Counted from the first letter of the stretch, positions 32,992-47,610 are shown. The stretch: 64,000 nt of DNA from Panorpa germanica (GCA_963678705.1 OY783212.1:11904001-11968000); one strand, 5' to 3'. A program made the numbers and translations. The notes: generated by a model not told the origin, from the sequence alone.

Positions 32992-33784
32992 CTTAAACAA
33001 AAGACATTGATACCTGACTGCTATACTTTGCACGTTAAGTGTAGGATCGTTTAATTGATCATAAATAAAATGTAATCATATAATTGTGTATTAGGTATCT
33101 CTGACATTAAAAGGAGATTTTCGGTGGTAGGACTAGCATCGGAAATAGCTTGACGATAAACAATAAAAATAGTTCCTATTTTAAATGGTAAATGGGACTA
33201 TCAAGTAAAAGGCTAAATAGATATTTTTTTAATTCTAACATTTATTTTATTAAAAAAATATTTAAAATTAGTCATACATAATATTATCTTAAAATATTTA
33301 ATATTTAAAAAATTATTGTTTATTGAAGTTTTATCGATTGTTTCCAAATCTTATATGGATTCATAATTGATTTACAAATGAATTTTAATTGTATTTATAA
33401 TAATTAATACAACATTATTTTGTAAACTTGTTCAGTATTAATCCACGTTTATTAATTATATTAGCAAAAACGCTGTAGATTTAGGCTACACAAGCTACAT
33501 TTTAGGACCTCACAATTTGTGAATTTAAAAAATTTGTTGTAGGAACTACACTGCTGTAGGATGTTAAGCAGAAATTCTCATAGCTTCATATAGCTTAAGG
33601 TTTCACCAAGTCTAAATGCGGCTCGCAAATGCAGTTGGGTAATAATATTCGATAGTAAATGTTCTTCAAAGGTCAATGAATATAAGTTATATGTATAGTT
33701 TATTATGATGTCAATATCAATAGAATATGTCACAATTTAACGAAAACATTTTTGAGTATTTTTGAAAACATTACATATTTTACG
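32992..33784. other. 3' flank of SINA-like gene B
   Basis: AT-rich, with no coding region supported. Confidence 0.5.
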
Positions 33785-36020
33785 CTATGAACGACTAGAT
33801 ATGTTCTTATAAACATATAGATTCATGGAGAACGTATCATTATTGTTGCAAAGGTTTAATATAAACGCGTTTTTATCAATATGGAAATAACCCATATCTC
33901 TCGGTAAAATACTTGTATTGCTATCGCTGCCCCAGGTTGAACAAGGAGCTGTAAAACCTATCGTATATCCTGTAACAGGATTTTTAAAATCAATTTTAAA
34001 TGTAAACTCAGAAGTATTAGCAAATGTTAATTCTTCAATTCTAAAAGCATAAACTGTGGTATAGAAATATTTGTAAATAAATGTTCTACCAAATATATGA
34101 TAGACATGTAAAAACATTTTATTTGACTCAGGAATGTTTCTCCTATTTCCATGGTTTGTATTAAAATGGTCATACAAACTGGCAACAGTTCCACTCCATC
34201 CACAATGATATAAACAATACGTTCTCCTAAATGTACAATTTAAAATGTGATCATTTAATTTCTCAGCCTGAAATATTTCTCTACATCCCTGTTCGGAAAA
34301 AACACATTCAACCAGACAATTGTTAGTAACATTTTCTAAAATTCGATTTCTAATACTCAACATCTTCGCTTTACAAATCGAACATTTATCATTCAATATT
34401 TTGATACGACATATTCCACAAATACTGTGTCCGTTGCTACAAATAAAGATTAAGCCACAAAGTAACCCGAAACAAATAGGGCATGCAAGTTTTGTCATCA
34501 GAGAATCTGATACTATTTCAGATTCTTTTTCTTTTAAAAATATTTTCAGTGTATCGCCCTTGATATTAGTCACTTCGGTTTTATGCGTTGAGATAAGGTT
34601 TTTCATTTCTGTGTCATCTCTATAACCAGCCTCAATGATTTTTCCTTTATTTCCTCCGGGAATTGATGTTACAAAAATCATAAATTCTTCCATTTTTTGG
34701 CGTTGAATATTACCGATACCGCCTTGTCTTTGGACAACGACGTAACGCTTATTTCTTTCTTCCAGTAATCGCACCCAATATAAATCATTGAAATAATATG
34801 ATTTCTCGTATATCATAGCAAGGACAACTGGATTTTCAATAGATATCTTAACAGCTCTCTCACTGTCATTGGAGCAGACAGCCAGGTTTTCTGGATGCTC
34901 GTCTTCCATGTGAGAAATAAGACTAGATGTTAATCCCGACCAGTTGCAACTTTCAATGTAACAAGAACTTGGCCAATTACGTTTATAGCAGAAGTTTTCG
35001 TGTTCCACAAGGTCTCTTAGAGGCGCTCGTACTCCACAATCGAATTGACAAAATTCTTCACTGTTTCTGAAAATATTCATAACTTTAATTTTCTATGATT
35101 CAAATATTTTATATACAAATAAAATTATAAAAACACTATATATTATGTTTGCAAAGTTGTCTATCGGATCGAAAATTCCAAATTTTGATTATGTTACAAT
35201 TTTTAGAGGATGACTTTTCTATAGGATGTAGTAAATTGAAGATTAAAGGAAAGGAATAGATAAGTTATGATAAAAATTGTGGAAAATAAAGACGGAAAAT
35301 ATATTTGCAACGAAATAACCCCAAAATATACATTTTTACAATAATATTACACTATTAGACTGTGATTAAACATAGTTACACAATTTTAAAGTTTATTTAA
35401 CATAACAAACCTAACTGTTATATAAATGACTTTACCTAACAAACAAAGTTTAGTGACCTATTTTACTGCTTATTTTAAAAATAAAAACAAATTTCCCCTT
35501 TTGCGTATTAGCATACTCATGAAAATTTTTGAGAACACATATATTGCTGTGAAAGTTACAAGCTTACTAGGTTAATACAAGCTGATTCTAAGGGTCATAT
35601 TCTACTATTTATTTAGAAATTGTAACGCAGTGTTTAAGATTCAATTTGCTATAATATTGCTATATAGCTGTTACTAGCTAAGTCAAGTGTTACATTTGAA
35701 CCTGGGATGTTTTACCAAATGTATTATTTTCAGTAGATATATAAAAGAAAATATTTTAAAAATATAAGTTAATATCACAAATTTATTATGAACAATACTT
35801 ACTGATAACATATGTTTAGTTGCGTATATAGGTTTTCTTCATTTATATTTTGTACATTAAAGTTTGTATCTATCCCGAGATGTTGCCATTTACATCGTTC
35901 GCATACAAATACATTATTCACACACTGTTCAAATGGAGATATAATTCTATCTAGACATTTCGTACATTTCAAATTTGCTGAATATTTTGCAATGTTAATT
36001 TCATCCATTGCTTTGATCAT
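33785..36020 (-). CDS. double-module SINA/SIAH-like E3 ligase (gene B)
   Basis: Exons 35803-36020 and 33785-35066 give 499 residues from ATG 36020. The ATG at 36008 (MDEINIAKY) aligns better with gene A and may be the true start. The order of parts equals gene A: a half RING in exon 1 (CTKCLDRIISPFEQCVNNVF then CERC), a SIAH finger (FCQFDCGVRAPLRDL), a TRAF-like fold, a complete RING (CPICFGLLCGLIFICSNGHS with CGIC and CSIC), a second SIAH finger and a second SINA fold. The same intron position and phase show tandem duplication with A. The 736-bp intron contains a copy of the dispersed repeat (35460-35530). Confidence 0.85.
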
Positions 36021-37844
36021 TTAATAAATTTCAAGGCACTAATTATTATACAGAAATTAATTATCTTCAACGTCTCAGAACACACTGTCTAAAGAATCTT
36101 ATTTTATTTCTCCTTGTGCACAATACTATTGTATAGTTTGTTGACAGTATTATGTATTTATATTTTATTAATTGCTTTTGTTTGTCAGTGTTATTTGTAT
36201 AGTGTCCTGATTGCTCTCATTACCAGTAAATCATTTGGTGAGACCAAACGAATTGCCGCATCCAAAATGAAGTAGCTTCATTCCAAAATCACTTTACTTA
36301 TAAAAATGAAATACTTTTGAAGTGCTATCGATGTTACTTCATATTCAATTTCTGGAAAACTAACCTTAAAGAATCTAATACCTAAAAGAAAATACTTTTA
36401 AAGTTTAAGTGTTACCTCAGCTTAATGTTTCTAGAATCCAACATGGACGTTTTTATTTTTTGAAATAGTTAAAAGTTAACGGAGTTATAGCTATATCAAA
36501 TTTATTCACGGAAGAAATAAGTAATCGAGATTATTTTTTCTAGTTTGCAAACCTCATAATTTATTATTTCATAGGATAAAACATATATAAAAATAGAGTG
36601 ACGTGAGGGGAGGACGTGACGTACAATGTATTGGAATTTTCTATAACGTTGGATCCTTTTAATAATTAAAGGGAAAAAATGCTATTTTAATTGTTGATAT
36701 CTACTATAATATAAGGAGTATAATTGGACATTTGAGGTTCTGGTAGCCAACTTTATTCCATTATATATTATTACCATGTATTATATATGTATTTTAATTT
36801 ATATGTATTTTAAGGAAGAAGGTTCGATTACCACCTAAAAAAATATTTAAGTAATATGCATGGAAATTTATTAGCTTCACTTTTATTACACATTAACGTG
36901 ACTGTTTCTCAAGCAACTTGCTTAGCTAATCAATTTTAACTAAATATGTCACAATCTTTTGTAATACTTTTCGTGATATTGTGTAATTAATTCTACTTTA
37001 ACAATATTGCGCAACAATTATTGAACGCATTTTTAAAACCTAATAATACTGACCTACAATAGGAAGGCATACACAGTGGTGGAGAAATTTTGGAAAATAT
37101 GAAATTTTGGTTTTTCGATCAATCTAATGTCACCATAACCCCAACGTTATTCATAGAATAAGCTCAAGATCAGGTGTCTGTTGTTATGGTTATTACTTCT
37201 GTGCGAAAGAGAACATCGTAAAGTACATGTTCTTATTTTTGTTGTGGAAAAGAGACAGCAATACACGAGAAGGATGGAGTATAGATACGGTCGTGATGTC
37301 AACGGATTTGTCGATTTATATACCGCTACTGTCACTTTAATTTTCTGCCTTTTTAAGCGCCTATTTAAGTTATTAAACTTTTATAACATTTTGACTAATT
37401 AAAAAATAAAAAATATATATTTAACGAATTATAAAAGCGTGGGGCTTCGATTATAAGATGTTTGTATGTCAGATATTATTAGAAATTGTTACACTACCTT
37501 CGTGAAAGAGTGCTAAATATGAGCTCAATAGTTTAAAAATACTAAACATGGTTGATTAATTTCTTAATTAATATTTAAAAAGTCATAGTTAAATATAGTT
37601 GGAATTATCATTGTTTAGTATTGCATCAGGAAAATACTGTAATAAGTAAACAAAAAGATGTTGCAACAAATTCATGTTTAAAGTGTTATAAACAAAATGC
37701 TGACTATAACGTTTTGTAATATTAATTTACCTGAATTAATTCACCTTAGTAATAGCTTCATTCCATCAGTTTATTAAGTGACGTTCAGTTATTCAGACGT
37801 AAAAACTGAAAAATATAATTTCATACTTGTGCATAATAAAACTA
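36021..37844. other. intergenic between SINA-like B and the heparanase-like gene
   Basis: AT-rich flanks of divergent genes. Positions 37060-37440 are less AT-rich and end with an AAAAGCGTGGGGC word also found near 19820; this is probably an unrecognised repeat. No gene was supported. Confidence 0.4.
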
Positions 37845-40800
37845 ATGAAAATGAAACATTTTTTACTAAACTGGATATATTTCTGCATTTTAATCAATAC
37901 ATTTAATGCAGAAGAAGCTGTTATACAAATTAATACAAAGAAACCAATTCATGTAATAAGTGAAAAGTTTTTAAGTTTCTCAGTGGATCCGGAATTGTTA
38001 ATTGATGGAAACCCCATCAGGTAAAAATATTTTATATGTTATAATGGTTGCGTGCTTTTCAGGCGATTAATTATAATACAACACATTTAATTTAAGTTTA
38101 TTCATAATACTTACATTTTATACATTTTTAACTGAATATGAAGGATATCTGTTATGTAAATATTATATAAATGTTATTTTCAAAATTACTGGGTATTATA
38201 AATTTATTTAAATATGAATAGAAGCAAATATACGCTAAAATATGTGGAAATAATTTAAGATGTTAATAGTAATTATAATTTCCAGTGAACAAGTCCAAAA
38301 TATGGCCCATTCTTTATCGCCAGCATACTTACGTATATCTGGAAAATCAACAAATCGCTGTAGATTTAAATATGAAGAAGACAACATTGCTGTCAAGAAA
38401 GATAATAGCCGATTCTTACTGCGCGTAACGCCATCGATGTGGCAAGCTTTGCACGAATGGCTCAAGTAAGTTAAATTGACCTATAAACTTTATTTGAAGT
38501 GGGGTAAGATCAACAGTATAAATGCGTTTCTTTTAATATCGATATTCTGAAAAACCAATTCGAACTTCCACAATTTATAAACAATTGAATTTTTAGGTTG
38601 GCTGACATGACACCTGTAATAGCGTTGGACTACGACTCTGAAAACTGGCAGCCAAAGGAAGTTATAGAATTAATGGGACTGACTAAAGATCTCGGCGTTC
38701 ATCAATGCGTTTGGCAACTTGGAAATGGTAAGAAGATTTACTTGGTTCTTATATTTGCAATCCTGTAACATCTCGTTCTGCATTAAACTGTAATACCAAT
38801 ATTTTTTAAACTTGCCGCTAAAACTTTAATTAATAATAAGAATATTAATATAAAACGTAATTTTACATATGTCAATGATATGTAAATAAAATACAACTTA
38901 CTTGTAAAAATATTACATAGACAGAAGTACCCACTAAATAATAAAGTATTAAAGGTTATAACAAGAGTTATCTGATACGTAATCCATTTTACTTGATACA
39001 CAACATATTATGATATATTTCACTGCTTTTGAAAAATTAATATACACTTTTGCATATTATAGGCGCTAAACTTTAAACTTAAACTATTGTATTATTTAAC
39101 GTAATATGTTTTACCTAAAATTACGTTGTAGCATTTACCGAAGATTAACAAATTTTGCAATGTATTTCGAAAGATAACTTTGGTTATGTAACATTGAGAT
39201 TAATTTAAAAAATGCTATGTTACACGTAAACTTTTTTAAGTTAAATAAACCGTAAATTTATGTAAATATGTTTAACAGTATAAATCTACTTAAGAACACC
39301 TTTTTAAGTATTATAAAATATTAAGTCCTTTTAAGGATTAAAGGCTTTTAAAATATCTTTGAAATAATAAAATAAGATTGCTTTAGATTAAATATTACCT
39401 ACTACGTTTTGATTAATTAAAATATTGTATTAATATACGGTAACATCCTTGCTTTGTGTTTACGATAATTTAGTAGGTTTTACGATAATTTGATTCTTAT
39501 TTTATGCAATATTTAATTTTTCTAATTTTATGTAATTTCCAGAAATAAATACAACAACCATTCAAAAATACACGGAAGATATTTCTACATTAAAAACCAT
39601 TGCAAACGCGTTCTCTGATGGAGAAGAAGCATGGTCAGTAGCTGGAAGTGATATAGTTCCCGGAAGATCGACGGATAAAATTCGGACGGTGTTGTACAAA
39701 TGGCAAAGAGTTTTAGATGCTGTCACTTGGAATCCGTAAGTAACATGAACAGTAAATCATTTTGCATATATTGAATTTATGTGTCAATAAATTACATGTA
39801 CCCTTATATCAAATTATAGGAAGCTAATCATGAATCCAGTGGATCCCCTTGAAGAGTTCTACACGGACAAAGATGCACTCTTCCGGTCTTTAGTTAAAAC
39901 TCAGAGTCAAATTTGGTTGTCTCAAAGTTCAAGATATGTGTCTTCCGTGGAGAGTAATATATGTACTAACAAATGTCTCGTAGATGGATTACTATGGGCT
40001 CAAAGTTTGGGAGATGCTGCCAAGCAAGGATTCAGTGTTATCTTCAAGCAATTACAGAAAAACGATTATGCAACCCCTAATTTTGTAAGACACTATTACT
40101 AATTAATTAATTAACATCTTTTGTAACAATGTAGTAATTTTGTTAATATCATTGTTTTAGATTTACTTCATTTCATTACTTCACAAGAAATTGGTGGGGA
40201 CTAAAGTTTTGGACACCAAAGTAACAAATACAGACCGAACCACCTCACATTTTTATGCCCATTGCTCGTCAAATATTACTGATGATATTTTAGGAGGCAT
40301 GACAGTATTTGGAATTAATATGGCTGATGAAAAACTTAAAACTACACTTAAGATGACTGCTAAAATTCGAGGTGGTGAAATTTGGCAATACATATTGACA
40401 GTTAAAGACAAGTGAGTTATCAGGAAAAATAATTAATATCTCAAATTAGTTTATTTTTTGGTACTTTTTGATAAAAATTATATTTTTGCAGCGATATTTT
40501 ACTCAATGGTGAGAATGTTAATATCGAGAGGAATTTAGAACCTGCAGTAAAGTTTATAAGACCGAGCAAACCAATTTCGTTGTTAATGCCAGCCAATTCA
40601 GTAGGATTTTGGGTTTTACCTCATATACAAACGCGAGCTTGTTTGGAAGAATCGTTAGAGGAAGGTTCCGAGAGTGATGAAGATGTTAGAATTTCCCATA
40701 AATCCAAAACCTCATCAGCTGCGTTACTCCAGCAACTGATACTAGAAAGTTTAAACCGTCATAATGAGGTAACTAGTCGTCGGAAAAGACAGATAGATCC

Positions 40801-42862
40801 TCTGAAAGGATTAGGCCGAAAGATAAGTCGGAGAATCCAAGATAACGCTAAAACTAAGTCCACAAGAAAAAGTAAATTGCCATCAAGTAGCAATTTGGCG
40901 ACGGTTATGGGATCCGATGATGATTTGTATAAATTAACATCAGCCGAAAGACAAATATTTCAGCCAAGAGAAAATGAAAATCTGCCTAGAGGTGATGTTC
41001 ATTTTGAAGTAGGCTCCAACAGTATGGAAACAGATCAAGAGTATGATTACATTCAATCAAATGAAACACCAAGAAAAGCAAAAAAGAAGAGTAGCCAACA
41101 TAAGAAGAATGATGACTATGAAATGGAGTGGGTCAATGATAATGAGGAACTTGAAATTAATAATTTCCCTAATGAATTTTATGAAAATTTACCTGTTGAT
41201 GATTATACTGCTAAACAGCAACAGCAACAGCAACCAAGAGAATTTGGTGAACTCGGGGAAGCATTATATTATGACAACAATCTAAGACCACAGTATGAAG
41301 AAAAGCCTATTTCAGTAAACCTGAGAAGTTTTAAAAGAAATACATTTAAAACAGAGAATACTAATAAGGGTAATATAGTTGGCAACGAAAATGTCAACAG
41401 TAATGGTGATATATACGTCATGAAAGAGCTGCAACCTACAATAAGACAAAATTTGGAACAAATAGGTAAAACAAAACAAAATTTAAGAAATTATTTCAGT
41501 AATGGCAACGCAGATGAAGAAATTATTGAGTTTCATAATACTGAGCAAGATAATTACAACATCCAAGCTGCTGATAAGAGTGCGTTAGATGGAAGTTCTG
41601 AATATTATGACGAAGACTTTGCTTTTGAAAGTGCAGATGATGAAGACTTCGGAAGATTTAAAAGAAGTATTGACGGAAAGATGGATATGATATCAAAACG
41701 GAAATTTCGCGATTCGAACGATAAGAAATCTGTTTCGAAGATTCGACGTAATGTTGGCGAAACAGGTATTGATGGCGCAATTAAAAATTCTGCTGGCGAA
41801 GGGCACAGTGAAGCTGTTGGTGCAACCATTGCTGGAGAAGTTGGGGATACACTTGTAAAGAATCATATAGAAAAAACAAAAGATACAGACATTTCTGATG
41901 TAGAATATTCCAATAAAGCTAATAAAGAAACCATTCAGGAAACAAAACCAATTGACGATAAATTTGAGGATGATGTACTTGATGTACCTTTGAAACCAAA
42001 AGACAAAACAAATTATAAAATACGTTTGGAAAAACCAAAGAAAAAATATGAAGCTAGTAAACACCATAAAGGAGTTGCAACGTCAATACAGAAAATTATC
42101 AATGAGCGTGAAAATGAAAAAGAATTATCCAGGAAAATAGTTAAACGTGATATAAATGAAAAGTATACACCTATTGTACAAATGATGAAAATATCAAAAA
42201 ATAAAAGAAAGCCGTTGCGTTTTGAACATAAATTAAAGAAACAAATTGAAGCAGAGAATAAAGTAAAATATAATAAGAAGAAAGATAAATATCTGAATAA
42301 CGATGACTGGGAAAGTTTACCTTTGTACAATCGTCTTAGACGTAATGCAATAATAAAAGACTTTTCTTGGGAAGATGAACTATACAACATTATTAATAAA
42401 AATGAGAATCAAGGGCCATTCTCCAATGAGTTCATAATGAACCTTGGCATGTCTGATGATAAGGAACTAACAAAGAAGTTGCCGAAAGCACGCCATAACG
42501 AAAATATTCATCCTGTAACAAATTTAGTGAATTCAAATAATCACATGAAGAAAATTAACAAAGAAAATGATTTAAGTAAATTTAAAAGTAAAGAAATGAA
42601 CTCAAAATTTCCAGAAGAAAATGAAACCAATTCTTTAAACTTAAATATTGACTCATCAAATGACTCGTTCCAAAATATAAGAAAGGATGAAACAAATTCA
42701 AATACTGTTCATCCATTAACCGGGAGCAGCATTGAAACTATGAAATCTGATAATACTGATAACCCTGGTGTTGTCCGTCATATTTCAAATAAAATTGATA
42801 CATTCTTAAATTTAATTCGCGATCATATCAATGGCTGGTGGCGATTGTTTACCCAACATTAA
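37845..42862 (+). CDS. heparanase-like secreted protein (GH79) with long C-terminal extension
   Basis: Seven exons (37845-38020, 38286-38465, 38597-38727, 39543-39735, 39820-40084, 40161-40411, 40492-42862) stay in frame and give 1188 residues. The N-terminus is a signal peptide (MKMKHFLLNWIYFCILINTF). The GH79 fold follows: SLSPAYLRISGKSTNRCRF, the acid/base region WQLGNEIN (NEPN in active heparanase, Glu kept), then IWLSQSSRY where active enzymes have WLGETSS, so the nucleophile Glu appears to be Gln. The C-terminal beta domain ends near GFWVLPHIQT. Some 640 charged, low-complexity residues follow, with furin-like sites (RRKR, RFKR, RLRR) and a hydrophobic end (INGWWRLF). Family members cleave heparan sulfate, but this one is probably inactive and perhaps a binding protein. 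Confidence 0.85.
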
Positions 42863-44548
42863 TTTTTGAAACAATTATTTATGTATTTTAATCTTTTTGT
42901 TATGATGTTTTTTATATTTTTTATATTAATAATTAAGTAAAATATACTTTGAATCAATTGTATGATTATAACGATGCAAACTTTAATAATTGACAAATAT
43001 ATTTACTAAAATTTATATTAACTATGTTTTATTTATAATCAAAATTAAATATTTGACAAAAAAATAATTAATCTTTAAAAGTAAAATAGAGTTATCAATA
43101 TGATACGATTTTTATTAGTACCATCTTTCATGATAATATTGTCCTCAAATTAATTTTAAATTAACTATGAACTAATAAGAAAAATATTACCGATTAAAAT
43201 AATCGTTTAAAAATAAGGTCCCGGCAAAATATTAAACAACACAAAAAAACCAACAGGGTCGAGTTAAAAATAGAATATCCTTTCACTAACATCAAGCGTC
43301 CTCTTATATCTTAAAAAAGGATACAAGATAAAACAGAAGGACATATAAAATTCAAGTTTAAATAATAATAATCACTAGAAATCATGTAATATATTACTTA
43401 AATAAAACATAGTAATATTTAATCTAAAATGGCCTTTGTTTATTATTTTATAACTATACTAAAATTCTTTAATCCTTAAATAGGACTTCTCAAGGTTCCA
43501 TAATCCTTAAGAGGGTGTACTTAACAAGTTTTATGAGTACGTGAGAATGTGCAAAAGTGTAGATATATTTTTTAAAAAGGAGTGAAACCGCTCACAATAG
43601 TTGTTTATGAGGTAAAATTGTTTACGTAACATGTAGCTTTTATTATTTCAGAAAAAGTTTAAATGAAAGTGACTGTGTTTGTAGGAAAGTTGAGTTTTAA
43701 AAATTGTTCATAGTGTTTCACAAAAACAATAAAAAAAGTATGAATGGTATAAGAATTAATTTATTCTAATTTGTAAAGTACCTAGTCATGCTTGTTGTTA
43801 AGAACACATATTTTAAAAGATCATTGTTAAAATATATTTTCAAACTAACTATAATGATGAGATTTGAATATTTTATTCAACTGCAAGTGGTTGTAGATTA
43901 AATTGACCTTGTTCTCAACAGTGACGCTGTATCCATTGAATTTAGAAAGATTACAGTTTTCTTCGTTATGCTTTATATAAAGAGCTACTTCATTACATTT
44001 TAAATTATTAAGCGTGTCTAGCTTTAATGCGTCCTTTCTTTAATCCATGGAGTTTTTTTATCTAAAATGTTCTTTTTAATTCTTTGAAATATTTTGATGC
44101 TCTTTTGTTTATCTGTTTATCTTTTGTACATATCTGATTTTTATGCGACCTTTTTTAAATCCATGGACATACACGACTATATCTGGACCCAATTGAGTCT
44201 CAATGTGGTATGCCCAGTATTCAACATACCTTTATAACATAAATTGGAACTACTGGACTTGAGTCAAGGTAAAAGTACAAAATTCCCGGGCAATTATAAA
44301 TGTTTGATTGTCATTGATTAGACTGCAGTTCATCCGACAACTTCCGAGATATAACATTGTAAATAAAGACACTGATATTACAAATGTTATTTATTATATC
44401 GTCTATACAAGTATGTAGTAATATTCATAGATCTTAAAAAAGCAATCAGTCTGTGATCTGATTTTACAAAAGCAGGTTCTAATGAACTGTTAAATTTTTT
44501 TTTTATTAATAGCAAGTTTTTTAATTGCATTTTTAATTAATAATTGTG
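42863..44548. other. upstream region of the first P450
   Basis: Holds a copy of the dispersed repeat (43400-43580) and, from 43930, the start of the duplicated block. GTAGATTAAATTGACCTTG (43892-43910) is closely matched near 63856, at the right edge. No coding region was supported. Confidence 0.5.
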
Positions 44549-47067
44549 ATGGAATTTATATCTTCTTTACAATGGATTCTTTACTCAGCCATCGTGTTTC
44601 TACTGGTTTATTTGTTTGCCACTTGGAATTCAAAATATTTTGAAAAACTTGGTATGAAGTATGTGAAACCAGTTCCATTTTTTGGAAACTTAATGCCAAC
44701 TTTTCTAAGGCGAATGAATTTCGTTGAGAACATCAGTGAATTGTATAAGAAATACCCAAACGACAGGTATGTTTATCGTTAAACGGAAGTTCAATGCACT
44801 AATCATTCTTAAAGCAATCATTCCGGTAAATACAGTTATGTATATTTAATGTTACTTAAGGTACAACGTTGAATGATATATTTTTCCGGTTTTTGAAAAA
44901 TAAATCTACCTTTTTTCCATTAACACAATCATAAAACTTCTTAAGATAAGAAGTCCTTTTGCAGAATTAAAGATTAATAAAGTACGAAAAAAATTACTAG
45001 GTGTTGCAGATATACTGAAGTAATTAAGTAACATCCATGTTTTGTGTTTGGGGATGTTTGCTCACAGTTTTAGTGGGGTTAGTCAGCTTTATACACTTTA
45101 AATAACACGGGCACATTTCATTTTTAATTGAGCAAGCTGCATTACCCGATGTAACTTCTTTTTCTTTTACTTTCTTTAAAGTCTTGTTGGTGTCTTCGAG
45201 TTCCAGACACCCTTAATAATGGTGCGTGATCCAGAGATAATTCGACAAGTTACCGTCAAAGATTTTGATCATTTCTTAGATCATAGAACAAGAGTAGACG
45301 TTGATGTTGATCCATTATTTGGACGGAATTTATTCTCCATGAAAGGCAATAATTGGCGGGATATGCGAACCACTCTAAGTCCTGCTTTTACCGGAAGTAA
45401 AATGAGAACTATGTTTGGACTTGTTGTAGATTGTGCTGAACAAGTTATTTTACATTTGAAAAAAAATCCAAAAGGTATTTTTGTGGATTACATTCAATAT
45501 ACACGTTAAAGAATTGTCGGATGAATATCTCATATTTTAGGAGTTGATTTGGAGCTCAAAAACCTACTCAGCAGATTTTCTACGGATGTAATTGCAACAA
45601 CAGCTTTTGGAATAAAAGTAGATTCATTAGAAAATCCAAACAACGAATTCTTTTTAAGTGGGAAAAAAATTTCAGACTTCTCAGGATTGCAGAGTCTTAA
45701 GTTTTTTGGATTCTCTTCGTTTCCTAGATTGATGAAAGTAAATATCATGTATTATTAAAAAAACAATACTAATGAAACATACAAATATTAAAAATTTCAT
45801 TTAATTCTAGTTCTTTAAGATTAAATTCTTCGATGAGAAAATTGGCAACTTCTTTCGTAGTTTGGTTCACAACACTATCAAAACTAGAGATAAAGAAGGA
45901 ATTTATCGTCCGGATATGATACAGCTTCTTATGGAAGCTCGTAAAGGTATCCTAAAAAATGAGACCTCAACAGAGAAACATGATGCCGGTTTTGCAACTG
46001 TACAAGAATTTCTAGTCAGCAAAGAGCAACCTCGCAAAAGGGGTAGGTTATTCTAGTAATGTATAAAATAAAAGTCCCACCTTAATATTCTCTATAATTT
46101 TATTTTCAAAGATTGGACTGATGACGATATGACTGCACAGGGACTACTTTTCTTCTTAGCTGGTTTTGACACGGTTTCTGCGGCCATGTGTCTTATTGGA
46201 CATGAATTGGCAATTAATCCAAATGTTCAAAGTCGTTTGCAAGAAGAAATTGATGAATTCCTGGGTGATAATATAAAAATGAACTACGAGAATATACAGA
46301 AATTAAAATATTTAGATATGGTAGTTTCAGGTAATTTTTCTATTAATTTGTTTTCCTATTAATTGTTGAATAACTTGCCTTTATTAAATTTATTCATTGA
46401 TAATGAATAATAATTAATGTTTTCATTTGGGAATATTAAATTTTTTTATAATAATTTCTATTTTTGCATTAAAGAGGGCCTAAGAAAATGGACGCCAGGA
46501 GTACTGCTAGACAGAACATGTGTAAAGCCGTACGTGTTGAAAGATCCAGTAAACAATGTTGCTATACAAGTAAGTAAAGATTTAAACATTGCAAACAATT
46601 CATGCATCAACTTATAAGATATGAAAAATATTTGTCAATAGCTGAACCCAGGAGATGGTCTTTGGATTCCTGTATCTGCAATTCAGAACGATCCCAAATA
46701 TTTCCCGGATCCAGAGAAATTTGATCCAGAGCGTTTCAGTGATGAGAATAAAGATAAAATCCAACCATTCACTTATATTCCTTTCGGGTCCGGGCCACGA
46801 AACTGCATTGGTCTGTTAAATGAATTTAATTAACTTAATTTAATGAAGATACGAATTTCAGTTATTATCTAAAATAAATTTGTTTTATTATTTTCAGGTT
46901 CACGATTTGCACTTATGGAAATAAAAGCAATACTTTTCTTAATTTTGGCAAATTTCACATTGGAGCCTTGTTCAAAAACACAGATTCCATTAAAGTTGAC
47001 TAAAACGTCATTAACTCTACAAGGAGAAAAAGGATTTTGGCTTCACTTTAAACCACGTACAGTTTGA
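44549..47067 (+). CDS. cytochrome P450, CYP9 type (P450-1)
   Basis: Eight exons (44549-44766, 45182-45474, 45541-45737, 45811-46042, 46112-46330, 46475-46569, 46642-46810, 46898-47067) give 530 residues. There is an N-terminal ER anchor ([16 protein letters not shown]) and a Pro-rich hinge (KPVPFFGN). The C-helix is [12 protein letters not shown], the I-helix AGFDT, the K-helix EGLR, then FDPERF, and the haem site is [21 protein letters not shown] plus WRDMR is typical of CYP9 in CYP clan 3, insect enzymes that oxidise plant toxins and insecticides at the ER. ATG 44549 is chosen because the anchor starts directly there. AATAAA follows the stop at about 47087. P450-3 has the same protein. Confidence 0.95.
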
Positions 47068-47489
47068 ATTACTAGAGAAACATAAATAAAAACATTATGA
47101 AACATATAATAATATATATAAATATGAATAATATATTATAAAAATAATACCCCCTCCTAAATTCCGGCGGACGCTTTAAAGCTTTTAAAAAAATTACGTG
47201 AACTAGCCATCATACTTTCGTATGCATCACATGAGTTTTTTATGTACCTTTTGAATCTGTTACATGTAACGGAGCCTCGCTTTCAAGGTAGCAAATACGC
47301 ATATGTTCTTAACTATATATTCTACACTAGCTTTGCTAAAAGGATTGTGGGCTCTGTGACATAAATTTACATTTTCTGACGTTAATAGCGTTTTTAATGC
47401 AAGATTATGTAAGTTACATATTAAATGAATATATTTGTAAAAGATTTTTAATTTTCTTTGCATGTATTTAATGGCAATGTAACAGTATT

Positions 47490-47610
<121 letters not shown>

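Noticed and set aside
41693-42390. Two overlapping minus-strand frames of about 125 residues with hydrophobic, Phe-rich products
   Set aside because: They are antisense to the Lys/Glu-rich heparanase extension; the composition is a mirror effect, with no start context or homologue.
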